Shown piece by piece: positions 34,880-43,460 of a stretch of 64,000 bases of DNA. Location of the stretch: assembly GCF_013778505.1 (NCBI RefSeq), contig NZ_JAAOWU010000017.1, forward strand, positions 1-64,000. The letters run 5' to 3'. The position numbers were made by a program, and so were the translations under genes. This DNA is from Pseudomonas sivasensis (GTDB lineage Bacteria > Pseudomonadota > Gammaproteobacteria > Pseudomonadales > Pseudomonadaceae). Under the pieces are notes generated by a model that ran no database searches, was not told the origin of the DNA, and was given only the letters and a program-made list of their open reading frames with translations. Each line of letters opens with the position of its first letter. The first letter of the stretch is position 1.

Positions 34880-35788
34880 ATGCAGGCGCTGCTGGAGTCG
34901 ATCCTCGACGAAGTGCGCCCACTGATCGGCCTCGGCAAAGTCGCCGACTACATTCCCGCGCTGGCCGATGTACCGGCCAACCAACTGGGCATCGCCGTGT
35001 ATGGCAACGACGGTTCGGCCTACCGCGCCGGAGATGCCGATACGCTGTTCTCGGTGCAGAGCATTTCCAAGGTGTTCAGCCTGGTGCAGGCCATCGACCA
35101 TGGCGGCGAATCCATCTGGGAACGCTTGGGCCACGAGCCGTCGGGGCAACCGTTCAACTCGTTGGTGCAACTGGAGTTCGAACGCGGTCGCCCGCGTAAC
35201 CCCTTCATCAATGCCGGTGCGCTGGTGATCTGCGACATCAACCAATCACGCTTTGCGGTGCCGATCCTGTCGATGCGCGACTTCGTGCGGCGCCTGTCGG
35301 GAAACCCGCAGATCCTGGTCAACAGCGTCGTCGCCGACTCCGAAGCCCAGCACGGCGCGCGCAACGCGGCCATGGCCTACTTGATGAAATCCTTCGGCAA
35401 CTTCCACAACGACGTGGATGCTGTACTGCATAGCTACTTCAACTACTGCGCCTTGCAGATGAGCTGCCTGGACTTGGCCAAGGCGTTCAGCTTCCTCGCC
35501 AACGAGGGCACGAGTGCCCACAGCGGCGAACAGATCCTCACCGCGCGCCAGACCAAGCAAGTCAACTCGATCATGGCCACCAGCGGGCTGTATGACGAGG
35601 CGGGGAATTTTGCTTATCGCGTGGGCTTGCCGGGCAAGAGCGGGGTCGGCGGCGGCATTGTCGCGGTGGTGCCGGGGCAATTTACCGTGTGCGTGTGGTC
35701 GCCGGAGTTGAACGCGGCGGGGAACTCACTGGCGGGGATCAAGGCGTTGGAGTTGTTGAGTGAGCGGATTGGGTGGTCGGTGTTTTGA
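34880..35788 (+). CDS. glsB: Glutaminase
   Basis: The 302-residue enzyme hydrolyses glutamine to glutamate and ammonia and belongs to the serine-dependent beta-lactamase-like glutaminase family. The catalytic SxxK is in FSVQSISKVF near residue 62. Other family parts are NPFINAGALV near 112, NSIMATSGLYDEAG near 233 and GLPGKSGVGGGI near 251. The length matches bacterial GlsA/GlsB. The ATG at 34880 is chosen because AGGA lies about 8 bases upstream; an ATG five codons earlier is possible. Confidence 0.95.
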   Translation: MQALLESILDEVRPLIGLGKVADYIPALADVPANQLGIAVYGNDGSAYRAGDADTLFSVQSISKVFSLVQAIDHGGESIWERLGHEPSGQPFNSLVQLEFERGRPRNPFINAGALVICDINQSRFAVPILSMRDFVRRLSGNPQILVNSVVADSEAQHGARNAAMAYLMKSFGNFHNDVDAVLHSYFNYCALQMSCLDLAKAFSFLANEGTSAHSGEQILTARQTKQVNSIMATSGLYDEAGNFAYRVGLPGKSGVGGGIVAVVPGQFTVCVWSPELNAAGNSLAGIKALELLSERIGWSVF

Positions 35789-35789
35789 G

Positions 35790-35815
35790 AGCGTTCCCAC
35801 GCGCGTGGGAACGCT
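35790..35815. repeat. 26-bp perfect palindrome after glsB
   Basis: Two 13-bp arms (AGCGTTCCCACGC and its complement) meet without a spacer, starting two bases after the glutaminase stop. There is no T tract. The GTTCCCACGC core recurs in intergenic DNA of fluorescent pseudomonads, so it is a dispersed palindrome that may also shape the mRNA end. Confidence 0.85.
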
Positions 35816-35907
35816 GATCTGGATGTCATGCCGCTGGAGGGGCGTCATCCAATGCTACGCTGCCGCCGCAGCCCAGGAATTTTCCCTTTTCTCAGATGGA
35901 TGTCTGT

Positions 35908-36228
35908 ATGGCCTATGAACTCCATATCGCCCGTGTCGAAAGCAATGCAATAACGCCTGAAGAATGGCGTGACGTGTGTGCCGGTGACCCGTCCCTCCTG
36001 TTGCAGGACGAAGTGACTGCCGTTAATCCCACGACAGGAGCGACGATCTCCATCAGCGGTAACCAAACGGCGTACTGGACCTCTCCCACCACGCAGCAGG
36101 ATTACTATTTCGATTATCGCCGTGGCCAAATTTCGTTTGTATACAGCGATGAGAGCATCGTGAAAGCCAAGGCGATTGCCCTGGCCCTCGCCGCTGAAAT
36201 TCGAGGCGATGAGGGGGAGAAATACTGA
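35908..36228 (+). CDS. Small hypothetical protein
   Basis: The 106-residue acidic protein begins MAYELHIARVES, followed by ITPEEWRDVCAGDPSL. This order (a beta strand, then a xEEW helix) is seen in many small bacterial proteins of unknown role, some of them encoded near toxins. A Tyr-rich middle (YYFDYRRGQISFVY) follows, with an alpha-helical C-terminus. An ATG four codons upstream at 35896 is the alternative start; neither has a strong ribosome binding site. It converges on lspA with 5 bases between the genes. No toxin gene is adjacent, so an immunity role is speculation. Confidence 0.65.
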   Translation: MAYELHIARVESNAITPEEWRDVCAGDPSLLLQDEVTAVNPTTGATISISGNQTAYWTSPTTQQDYYFDYRRGQISFVYSDESIVKAKAIALALAAEIRGDEGEKY

Positions 36229-36233
36229 TACGC

Positions 36234-36737
36234 CTAGGCTTTACGCGGCTTCACGAACAGGTCGATCAGCAGGTACAGCGCGCCGACAGTAATTGCGATA
36301 TCCGCAATATTGAACACCCCGGTATGCGCTGGCCCGACGTTCAGGACCATGTAATCAACCACATGGCCGTCGCGAAACACCCGGTCGATCAGGTTGGCGA
36401 TGCCACCCAAGGCGATGGCGTACAGCGGCAAGACTTTACGCAGCGGCTGGTTCCAGTTGGAGAGGGACCACCCCATCGCCCAGGCCACCACAACGGCCAC
36501 GCCGACGATAAAGATCAGTTGTTTGACCTGTGGTGGCAAAGCGGCGCCCAGGCTCAGGAATGCGCCAGGGTTGAGGCTTAGCTCCAACGCAAAGTTGATC
36601 GGGTTTGAGCCGATTTTGAAGCTGTTGGCCTGCAGTGAAACCAGGGCCCAGAGATTCACAAGCTGGTCCATAGCAATGAAGGTGATGCCGGCGAGGAGGG
36701 CGAAGCTGCGGCCTCGCAATAGGGGCGACGTGCTCAA
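36234..36737 (-). CDS. lspA: Lipoprotein signal peptidase (signal peptidase II), isolated copy
   Basis: The 167-residue protein has four membrane helices and belongs to the LspA family, which cleaves lipoprotein signal peptides at the inner membrane. The two catalytic aspartates are in GGIANLIDRV (near 112) and FNIADIAI (near 143). LNPGAFLSLG corresponds to the family N-x-G-A-F-S motif. The usual Pseudomonas lspA lies in an ileS-lspA-fkpB cluster; this one stands alone, so it is probably a second, accessory copy. It converges on the small hypothetical gene at 35908. Confidence 0.88.
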   Translation of the reverse strand: MSTSPLLRGRSFALLAGITFIAMDQLVNLWALVSLQANSFKIGSNPINFALELSLNPGAFLSLGAALPPQVKQLIFIVGVAVVVAWAMGWSLSNWNQPLRKVLPLYAIALGGIANLIDRVFRDGHVVDYMVLNVGPAHTGVFNIADIAITVGALYLLIDLFVKPRKA

Positions 36738-37093
36738 GCGGTAACTTCCTGTTTCGGGGCGGTCGATAAGGCGGCTGAAGATAGCTCAGGCGCTCTATCC
36801 CGTCCATCTTCAAGCCGCCGGGCAGGCTGTGTTCAACGCCTTAAGTTCAGGACTCAGTACCTTTGTGCAAATTGCCGATAATTGCAGTGCACACGGTCAT
36901 CTGTGAATTCCAATGTGGGAGGGGGCTTGCCCCCGATTACGGTGTGTCAGTCACTGCTGCTGTGACTGATGTACTGCAATCGGGGGCAAGCCCCCTCCCA
37001 CATTGGATGTTCAGTGTCTTGGAACTCGGTATCCGCCCAAACAAAAAATGCGCCCCTGAGGGCGCATTTTTTTGTTCGGTCAGCTATCGCCTA
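36738..37093. repeat. REP pair (36914-37002) in the lspA / carboxynorspermidine synthase gap
   Basis: The gap holds an inverted REP pair at 36914-37002 of the TGTGGGAGGGGGCTTGCCCCC type, followed by a terminator hairpin at 37043-37073. The lspA promoter should lie just after 36737. No gene is seen. Confidence 0.88.
37043..37073 (-). terminator. Bidirectional rho-independent terminator
   Basis: AAAATGCGCCC and GGGCGCATTTT form a perfect stem with a 4-base CTGA loop. A runs of A lies on one side and T on the other, so it works on either strand. It ends the carboxynorspermidine operon, whose last stop codon is 20 bases away. Confidence 0.92.
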
Positions 37094-38338
37094 TCAGGCA
37101 ATCGCATCCCAGGCTCGATCACCGTGCTCGTCCTTGATCCGAGTCGGCAAGCCCATCACGTCCAGCGCCTTGAGGAACGGCTCAGCCGGCAGTTCCTCGA
37201 CGTTGGCCATGTGTTTCACATCCCACTCGCCACGGGCTACCAGCAGCGCTGCGGCTACCGGTGGAACGCCTGCGGTGTAGGAGATGCCCTGGCTGTCGGT
37301 TTCAACGTAGGCTTCTTCGTGATCCGCTACGTTGTAGATGAACATCTCGCGCGGCTGGCCGTCCTTGGTGCCTTTGACCAGGTCGCCGATGCAGGTCTTG
37401 CCGGTGTAGCCCGGAGCCAGCGAAGACGGGTCGGGCAGCACGGCCTTGACCACTTTCAACGGCACCACTTCCAGGCCTTCGGCGGTGGTGACCGGCTTCT
37501 CGGAGAGCAGGCCGAGGTTTTTCAGCACGGTGAACACGTTGATGTAGTGTTCGCCGAAGCTCATCCAGAAACGCACGTTGGGCACGTCGAGGTTTTTCGA
37601 CAGCGAGTGCACTTCATCGTGGCCGGTGAGGTAGAGGTTCTGCGAACCCACGACCGGGAGGTCGTCGGTACGTTTGACTTCGAACATGGTGTTGCTGGTC
37701 CACTGGCTGTTCTGCCAGCTCCACACCTGCCCGGTGAATTCGCGGAAGTTGATTTCCGGATCGAAATTGGTGGCGAAGTATTTGCCATGGGAGCCGGCAT
37801 TGACGTCGAGGATGTCGATCGAATCAATGCGGTCGAAATGCTGTTGCTGCGCCAGCGCGGCATACGCGTTGACGACACCCGGGTCGAAGCCCACGCCAAG
37901 GATGGCGGTGATGTTCTTCTGTTTGCACTCTTCCAGGTGGTTCCATTCGTAGTTGCCGTACCACGGTGGGGTCTCGCAGACCTTGCCCGGCTCTTCGTGG
38001 ATGGCGGTGTCGAGGTACGCAACGCCCGTGTCGATGCAGGCACGCAGTACCGACATGTTGAGGAACGCGGAACCCACGTTGATGACGATCTGCGATTCAG
38101 TCTCGCGGATCAGGGCCTTGGTCGCTTCCACGTCCAGGGCGTTCAGCGCGAAGGCCTGGATGTCGGCGGGAACCTTGAGGCTACCCTTGGCCTTGACGCT
38201 GTCGATGATGGCCTGGCATTTGGAGATGTTGCGCGACGCGATAGCAATACGACCGAGTTCGTCGTTGTGCTGCGCGCACTTGTGGGCCACCACCTTGGCG
38301 ACACCTCCTGCACCAATGATAAGAACGTTCTTTTTCAA
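37094..38338 (-). CDS. Carboxynorspermidine synthase (saccharopine dehydrogenase family)
   Basis: The 414-residue enzyme condenses a diamine with aspartate semialdehyde, using NADPH, to give carboxy(nor)spermidine. The N-terminal Rossmann motif VLIIGAGGVAKVVAHK is at about residue 5. AILGVGFDPGVVNAYA near 160 is typical of this branch of the saccharopine dehydrogenase family. The start is a TTG at 38338: AGGAG lies 11 bases upstream, the length then matches relatives, and no ATG fits. An upstream ATG-like frame would overlap the decarboxylase gene. It follows nspC by 28 bases, so they form one operon for the alternative (SAM-independent) triamine route. Confidence 0.92.
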   Translation of the reverse strand: MKKNVLIIGAGGVAKVVAHKCAQHNDELGRIAIASRNISKCQAIIDSVKAKGSLKVPADIQAFALNALDVEATKALIRETESQIVINVGSAFLNMSVLRACIDTGVAYLDTAIHEEPGKVCETPPWYGNYEWNHLEECKQKNITAILGVGFDPGVVNAYAALAQQQHFDRIDSIDILDVNAGSHGKYFATNFDPEINFREFTGQVWSWQNSQWTSNTMFEVKRTDDLPVVGSQNLYLTGHDEVHSLSKNLDVPNVRFWMSFGEHYINVFTVLKNLGLLSEKPVTTAEGLEVVPLKVVKAVLPDPSSLAPGYTGKTCIGDLVKGTKDGQPREMFIYNVADHEEAYVETDSQGISYTAGVPPVAAALLVARGEWDVKHMANVEELPAEPFLKALDVMGLPTRIKDEHGDRAWDAIA

Positions 38339-38366
38339 TTGCTTTATTTCTCCTATATCCGCCAGC

Positions 38367-39464
38367 TTACGAAAGGCTGGACAGGTAGTCGTCGTAACCA
38401 AATTCACGAACCACTTCGACTGTACCGTCGAGTTGTTTCACTACGATGGACGGCATTTTCAGGCCGTTGAACCAATTTTTCTTGACCATGGTGTAGCCCG
38501 CGGTGTCGATGAACGACAGCCGATCGCCGATGGCCAGCGGACGATCAAATTGATACTCGCCGAAGATGTCCCCGGCCAGGCAGGATTTGCCGCACACCAT
38601 GTAGGTGTGTTCACCGTCGCTCGGCGCCAGTTTGGCGTTGAGGCGGTAGATCAGCAGGTCCAGCAGGTGGGCTTCGATGGAGCTGTCCACGACGGCGAGG
38701 TTTTTGCCGTTGTAGAGCGTGTCGAGCACGGTGACTTCCAGGGAGGCGCTGTTGGTGATCGCCGCTTCGCCGGGTTCCAGGTAGACCTGCACGTCGTACT
38801 TCTGCGAGAACGCCTTGAGGCGCTGGCAGAAGGCGTCGATGGCATAGCCTTCACCGGTGAAGTGGATGCCGCCGCCGAGGCTGACCCAGTTGACCTTGTG
38901 CAGCAGCGCGCCGAAGCGTTCTTCGATGGTGTTCAGCATCTGGTCGAACAGGTTGAAATCGCCGTTCTCGCAGTTGTTGTGGAACATGAAGCCGGAGATC
39001 TGCTCGATCACGCCTTCGATCTTCACCGGGTCCCATTCGCCCAGGCGGCTGAATGGACGCGCCGGGTCAGCCAGCAGGTAGTCGGAGCTGCTCACTTGCG
39101 GGTTGACGCGCAGGCCGCGGGTCTTGCCTTCACTGCGCTCAGCAAAACGCTGCAGCTGGCTGATGGAGTTGAAGATGATCTTGTCGCAGTTATCGAGCAT
39201 CTCTTCGATTTCATCATCGGCCCAGGCCACGCTGTAGGCGTGCGCCTCACCTTCGAACTTCTGGCGACCGAGCTTCAACTCATACAGCGACGACGAGGTG
39301 GTGCCGTCCATGTATTCCTGCATCAGGTCGAACACCGACCACGTGGCAAAGCACTTGAGCGCCAGCAGGGCCTTGGCGCCGGACTGCTCGCGCACGTAAG
39401 CAATCTTCTGCATGTTGACCAGAAGCTTCTGTTTATCGATGAGGTAGTACGGCGTTTTGATCAT
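38367..39464 (-). CDS. nspC: Carboxynorspermidine decarboxylase
   Basis: The 365-residue enzyme is a PLP-dependent, alanine-racemase-fold decarboxylase that turns carboxynorspermidine or carboxyspermidine into the triamine. The PLP lysine lies in LLALKCFAT near residue 36. SLGGGIHFTGEGY near 225 holds the glycine-rich phosphate loop, EPGEAA near 258 is the other conserved segment, and CGKSCLAGD near 304 contains the active-site cysteine. The ATG at 39464 (MIKTPYYL) matches the family start; the frame is open further upstream without a good site. It is the first gene of a two-gene operon. Confidence 0.94.
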   Translation of the reverse strand: MIKTPYYLIDKQKLLVNMQKIAYVREQSGAKALLALKCFATWSVFDLMQEYMDGTTSSSLYELKLGRQKFEGEAHAYSVAWADDEIEEMLDNCDKIIFNSISQLQRFAERSEGKTRGLRVNPQVSSSDYLLADPARPFSRLGEWDPVKIEGVIEQISGFMFHNNCENGDFNLFDQMLNTIEERFGALLHKVNWVSLGGGIHFTGEGYAIDAFCQRLKAFSQKYDVQVYLEPGEAAITNSASLEVTVLDTLYNGKNLAVVDSSIEAHLLDLLIYRLNAKLAPSDGEHTYMVCGKSCLAGDIFGEYQFDRPLAIGDRLSFIDTAGYTMVKKNWFNGLKMPSIVVKQLDGTVEVVREFGYDDYLSSLS

Positions 39465-39649
39465 TTTTGAGAGCCTGCGGCGGTGCCTGCCAAAAAAGGA
39501 CACGCATTGTGCCCGCACTTGGATCGAATCGAAAGGTTAGCCGGCGGATTTTGCTGCGCCGCTTTTAATCTGACCTGCCAATGTGACAGCTCGTGGGTAT
39601 GATCAGCCACTCGGGTGACGACACAACGTTGGGATGACGAGAGGTGAGA

Positions 39650-40318
39650 ATGGACGCATGGACACTGCACTGGCTGGAAGCTTCGGGCTCCCTGGCCACG
39701 CATCGCAAGGCATTGATGCAAGCGTTCGATGTCGCCTACCGGGGGATTTCCCAAGTGATGCCACCACCACGCTTGGATGTACTGATTCAACGGCTGCCCG
39801 GCGAAACCATCCCGGAGTTGGGCCTGGTTGGTCGCGCTTATCGCAGCACGATGTTCTCCCTGACCCTGGACCCCGATAACCCAAATTTCGCCACGAGCCT
39901 CGAAGGCGGCGCAATGAGTCGACATGTGGTGCATGAGGTGCATCATTGCCTGCGCATGGCTGGGCCGGGGTATGGCTGGACGCTGGGGGAGGCGCTGGTC
40001 AGCGAAGGCCTGGCAGGCAGGTTTGTACAGCATGTGCTGGGCAGCGAAGCCGAGGCGTGGGAGAGGGCGTTCAGCCTTGAAGCGCTCAGGCGTTTTCCTG
40101 CACACCTTAGCGAGCTTGAGGCGACGTACTACGATCACAGCGCCTGGTTTTTTGGCACCGGCGACAAGCCTCGATGGCTGGGGTATGCCTTGGGTTATCA
40201 GATGGTCGGATTATGGTTGGCGTCGGTAGGAGCGCCTGATGCAGATACGTGGCTCAACGTTTCAGCCAAAGACATCCTGGCGATCGCGGCTGAGGAGGGC
40301 CTGGTGATTCGTGCCTGA
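39650..40318 (+). CDS. Putative zinc metalloprotease-like protein (DUF2268/YjaZ-like)
   Basis: The 222-residue protein has HEVHH near residue 95, an HExxH zinc motif of the HExHH form typical of the DUF2268 (YjaZ) family. The surrounding helix VVHEVHHCLRM and the following GEALVSEGLA, which could supply the third ligand glutamate, agree with this family. No signal peptide is evident, so it should act in the cytosol. The ATG at 39650 has GAGGTGA just upstream. It is monocistronic, divergent from nspC. The substrate is unknown. Confidence 0.78.
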   Translation: MDAWTLHWLEASGSLATHRKALMQAFDVAYRGISQVMPPPRLDVLIQRLPGETIPELGLVGRAYRSTMFSLTLDPDNPNFATSLEGGAMSRHVVHEVHHCLRMAGPGYGWTLGEALVSEGLAGRFVQHVLGSEAEAWERAFSLEALRRFPAHLSELEATYYDHSAWFFGTGDKPRWLGYALGYQMVGLWLASVGAPDADTWLNVSAKDILAIAAEEGLVIRA

Positions 40319-40633
40319 CGAGGACCGACGGACAAAGTCAGCAGGTTTGCCTGCTTTCAGCGCGGTCGCACGTAGACACCGTCCTATCCAACACCGCGCA
40401 AATTTGTAGCAGCTGTCGAGCCCCGGCGAGGCAGCGTCCGCCGCGACTCGAGTCTGAATCGGCAGCGCGCCTGACGCAGCCTCGCTTGCAGCTCGGCAAC
40501 TGCTACATGCGATCACCTGACATTAGAGCGTGTCGGGGCTTGGCTGACATCAAACCGTCATCTCCCCACCACCTTCCTGCCACATTCCCCCGTTACTGTC
40601 CTCGCCAATGAGATCGATCTCAAGCGAGTAAAC
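40319..40633. repeat. Intergenic region with a GTAGCAG-type inverted repeat (40406-40506)
   Basis: GTAGCAGCTGTCGAGC at 40406 and its imperfect complement ending at 40506 form a long inverted repeat of a different class from the TGTGGGAGG units. Each arm is about 33 bp, joined by a 30-40 bp middle. The rest of the 315-bp gap should hold the LacI-gene promoter. No gene is seen. Confidence 0.8.
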
Positions 40634-41653
40634 ATGACTGACCTGAAAGACGTTGCGCGGCTGGCTGGCGTATCCCGCGCCACTGCCGCCCGCACCTTTG
40701 CCTCTCCCGAGCAGGTGCGCCCGGCGACCCGTGAGCAGGTGTTCGCCGCCGCCCGTGAGTTGGGGTTTCGGCCCAACCTGCTCGGCCGCCAACTGCGCCT
40801 GCAAACCACCCAATTGATTGGCGTGGTAGTGCCCAACCTGCTCAACCCGGTGTTCGCCGAGCAGTTCCAGGCCATGGAGCGTGCCGCGCGGTTGCGTGGC
40901 TACAGCCTGGTGCTGGCGACCACCGACTACAGCAGCGAGCGCGAGTGCATTGTGGTGGAAGAACTGCTGCGCCAGCGCGTCGATGGCCTGGTGCTGACGG
41001 TCACCGATGCCGAAAGCAACAGCGTGCTCAGCAGCCTGAATACCGAACAAACCCCGTTCGTGCTGGCCTATCACCAACCGAGCAACCCCAACTACAGCGC
41101 CGTTTCGGTGGACAACCGCGCGGGCATGGCCTTGGCCACGCGCTACTTGCTGGAGGCCGGTCATCGACGCATCAGCATGGTCGCCGGCCCCGCCTTGCAG
41201 TCCGACCGCGCACGCCTGCGCTATGCCGGTTACTGCGATGCGATGAAGGAATACGGCCTCAAAAGCCGCGCGGTGATCGAAATGCCCGCGCATACCCAGG
41301 CCGAATTCGCTGCCATCCAGCCGTACCTCAACGGCCCCGACGCCCCCAGCGCGCTGGTGTGTTCCAACGATTTCCTGGCTATCAGCCTGATCGCCGAGCT
41401 GCGCCGCAATGCCTGGAATGTACCCGGGCAGTTGTCGGTGATGGGCTTTGACGGCATCGCCCTCGGCACCCAGATGCACCCGACCCTGTGCAGCGTGGTG
41501 CAGCCCATCGCGCTGCTGGCCAGCACGGTGATTGATCAACTGCTGGCGCAGATCGCCGGGAATGCCCCGGTTTCCCATTGCCTGCCTTGCCATATCCGGC
41601 CGGGCGAAAGTACCCAACCCTTTGAGGAGTCCCTTGATGCGCGCATTCAGTAA
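40634..41653 (+). CDS. LacI-family transcriptional regulator
   Basis: The 339-residue protein has an N-terminal LacI helix-turn-helix (LKDVARLAGVSRATAARTF, about 4-22), the hinge helix region (PNLLGRQLRL, about 48-57) and a periplasmic-binding-protein-like ligand domain. VVVPNLLNPVFAEQFQAME, RRISMVAGP and VMGFDGIALG are typical of the family. It is the first gene of the ABC transporter operon and overlaps the binding-protein gene by 17 bases, so it probably controls its own operon. The ligand is unknown. Confidence 0.92.
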   Translation: MTDLKDVARLAGVSRATAARTFASPEQVRPATREQVFAAARELGFRPNLLGRQLRLQTTQLIGVVVPNLLNPVFAEQFQAMERAARLRGYSLVLATTDYSSERECIVVEELLRQRVDGLVLTVTDAESNSVLSSLNTEQTPFVLAYHQPSNPNYSAVSVDNRAGMALATRYLLEAGHRRISMVAGPALQSDRARLRYAGYCDAMKEYGLKSRAVIEMPAHTQAEFAAIQPYLNGPDAPSALVCSNDFLAISLIAELRRNAWNVPGQLSVMGFDGIALGTQMHPTLCSVVQPIALLASTVIDQLLAQIAGNAPVSHCLPCHIRPGESTQPFEESLDARIQ

Positions 41654-42641
41654 AACCCTGGCAGCCGTGCTGCTGTGCGGTGTGGCCAGCCTGGCCCAGG
41701 CCGCCGACACGGCTATTTGCTACAACTGCCCGCCGGACTGGGCCGACTGGGGCACCCAGCTCAAGGCCATCGCCGCCGACACGGGTGTGCAGGTGCCGCT
41801 GGACAACAAGAACTCCGGCCAGTCCCTGGCGCAACTGGTGGCCGAAAAGGCCGCGCCGGTCGCGGACGTGGTGTATTACGGCGTGACCTTCGGCTTGCAG
41901 GCGCAAAAGGCCGGTGTGGTTGATGGCTACAAACCCAAGGGCTGGGAGCAGATCCCCGCCGGGTTGAAAGACCCCGCCGGCCAGTGGTTTGCGATCCACT
42001 CCGGCACCTTGGGCATCATGGTCAACGTCGATGCATTGGGTGGCTTGCCGGTGCCGCAAAGCTGGGCCGACCTGCTCAAGCCTGAATACAAAGGCATGGT
42101 CGGCTACCTGGACCCGTCCAGCGCCTTCGTCGGTTATGTCTCTGCCGTGGCGATCAACCGCGCAATGGGCGGCGACCTGGACAACTTCGCCCCGGCCATC
42201 GACTACTTCCAGAAGCTGGCGAAAAACGCCCCCATCGTGCCCAAGCAGACCGCCTATGCGCGGGTGCTGTCCGGCGAGTTGCCGATCCTGGTGGACTACG
42301 ATTTCAACGCCTACCGCGCCCGCTACAAAGACAACGCCAACGTCGCCTTCGTGATCCCCAAGGAAGGCAGCATCAGCGTGCCCTATGTGATGAGTCTGGT
42401 GGCCAACGCGCCGCACCGCGCCAATGGCGAGAAGGTGCTGGACTTCGTGCTGTCGGACCAAGGCCAGGCACTCTGGGCCAAGGCGTACTTGCGCCCCGTA
42501 CGCCCGGTGACCATGCCGGCCGACGTCGCCGCGCAGTTCCTGCCCGACAGCGATTACGCCCGCGCCGGTGTGGTGGACTATCAGAAAATGGCCGCTGTGC
42601 AGGAAGCCTTCGCCGCCCGTTACCTGAACGAGGTCAAGTAA
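41637..42641 (+). CDS. ABC transporter periplasmic binding protein (iron/phosphonate-type)
   Basis: The 334-residue precursor has a signal peptide ending LAQA (about residue 21), then ADTAICYNCPPDW. It belongs to the extracellular solute-binding family that includes FbpA/AfuA iron binders and PhnS-type 2-aminoethylphosphonate binders. Two close cysteines (CYNC) at the mature N-terminus are unusual. No Tyr-Tyr iron site is obvious, and the neighbouring phosphodiesterase gene favours a phosphorus compound as ligand (inference). GAGGAG lies 7 bases upstream of the ATG, which is inside the end of the LacI gene. The permease gene begins directly after the stop. Confidence 0.85.
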   Translation: MRAFSKTLAAVLLCGVASLAQAADTAICYNCPPDWADWGTQLKAIAADTGVQVPLDNKNSGQSLAQLVAEKAAPVADVVYYGVTFGLQAQKAGVVDGYKPKGWEQIPAGLKDPAGQWFAIHSGTLGIMVNVDALGGLPVPQSWADLLKPEYKGMVGYLDPSSAFVGYVSAVAINRAMGGDLDNFAPAIDYFQKLAKNAPIVPKQTAYARVLSGELPILVDYDFNAYRARYKDNANVAFVIPKEGSISVPYVMSLVANAPHRANGEKVLDFVLSDQGQALWAKAYLRPVRPVTMPADVAAQFLPDSDYARAGVVDYQKMAAVQEAFAARYLNEVK

Positions 42642-43460
42642 GTGGCTGCATCGGCAAAACAGGCGGCCTGGGCGCTGGCCCCGGCCTTTGCGGTGCTGTT
42701 CGCGTTCTGGCTGTTGCCGCTGGCGCACTTGATGGTGCTCGGCGCCGACAGCCGCGACAGTCACGGCAGCGGCTATTGGCAGGTGCTCAGTAGCGCGCAG
42801 TACCTGGGTAGCCTGGCGCAGACTTGCGTGCTGGCGATCGTGGTGACGTTCACCGCGTTGTTGATCGGTGGCATCAGCGGCGTATTCCTTGCGCGCCAGC
42901 AGTTTTTCGGGCGCTCGGCGTTGGTGGCCTTGCTCACGTTTCCTCTGGCGTTTCCCGGGGTGGTGGTGGGCTTTCTGGTGATCCTGTTGGCCGGGCGCCA
43001 GGGGTTGCTGGCGTCCCTGGGCCTGCAAGTGGCCGGTGAGCGCTGGATCTTTGCCTACTCGCTGGCCGGGCTGTTTGTCGGCTACCTGTACTTCTCGATT
43101 CCCCGGGTGATCCTCACGGTGATGGCCGCATGCGAAAGCCTCGACCGCAGCCTGGAAGAGGCCGCGCATTCGCTGGGAGCAGGGCACTGGCGGGTGGTGT
43201 GCGACGTGATCGTGCCGGGCCTGGCGCCGGCGTTGGCGTCCTGCGGCGCGATTTGCTTCGCCACGTCCATGGGCGCCTTCGGCACCGCGTTCACCTTGGG
43301 CACGCGCCTGAATGTGACCCCGGTGGCGATCTACAACGTGTTCACCAACTACGCCAACTTTGCCGTCGCCGCCGCGTTGTCGGTGGTGCTCGGCGCGGTG
43401 ACCTGGGCGGTGTTATTGCTCACGCGGCGCCTGGTGAAAAATGCGGGGACTGTCTTGTGA
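42642..43460 (+). CDS. ABC transporter permease 1
   Basis: The 272-residue inner-membrane permease has about six helices and belongs to the binding-protein-dependent transport family. The EAA loop that docks the ATPase is visible as LEEAAHSLGAGHWRVVCDVIVP (about 178-199, read in part). It starts with GTG directly after the preceding stop and overlaps the second permease gene by four bases. The arrangement of two separate permeases is as in PotBC and PhnUV-type systems. Confidence 0.92.
   Translation: MAASAKQAAWALAPAFAVLFAFWLLPLAHLMVLGADSRDSHGSGYWQVLSSAQYLGSLAQTCVLAIVVTFTALLIGGISGVFLARQQFFGRSALVALLTFPLAFPGVVVGFLVILLAGRQGLLASLGLQVAGERWIFAYSLAGLFVGYLYFSIPRVILTVMAACESLDRSLEEAAHSLGAGHWRVVCDVIVPGLAPALASCGAICFATSMGAFGTAFTLGTRLNVTPVAIYNVFTNYANFAVAAALSVVLGAVTWAVLLLTRRLVKNAGTVL

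Noticed and set aside
35908..36228. Immunity protein of a toxin system
   Set aside because: The fold order is compatible, but there is no toxin or polymorphic-effector gene next to it.
36863..38470. 535-codon plus-strand reading frame over the carboxynorspermidine synthase gene
   Set aside because: It starts in a REP pair and terminator and is opposite a strongly supported enzyme gene.
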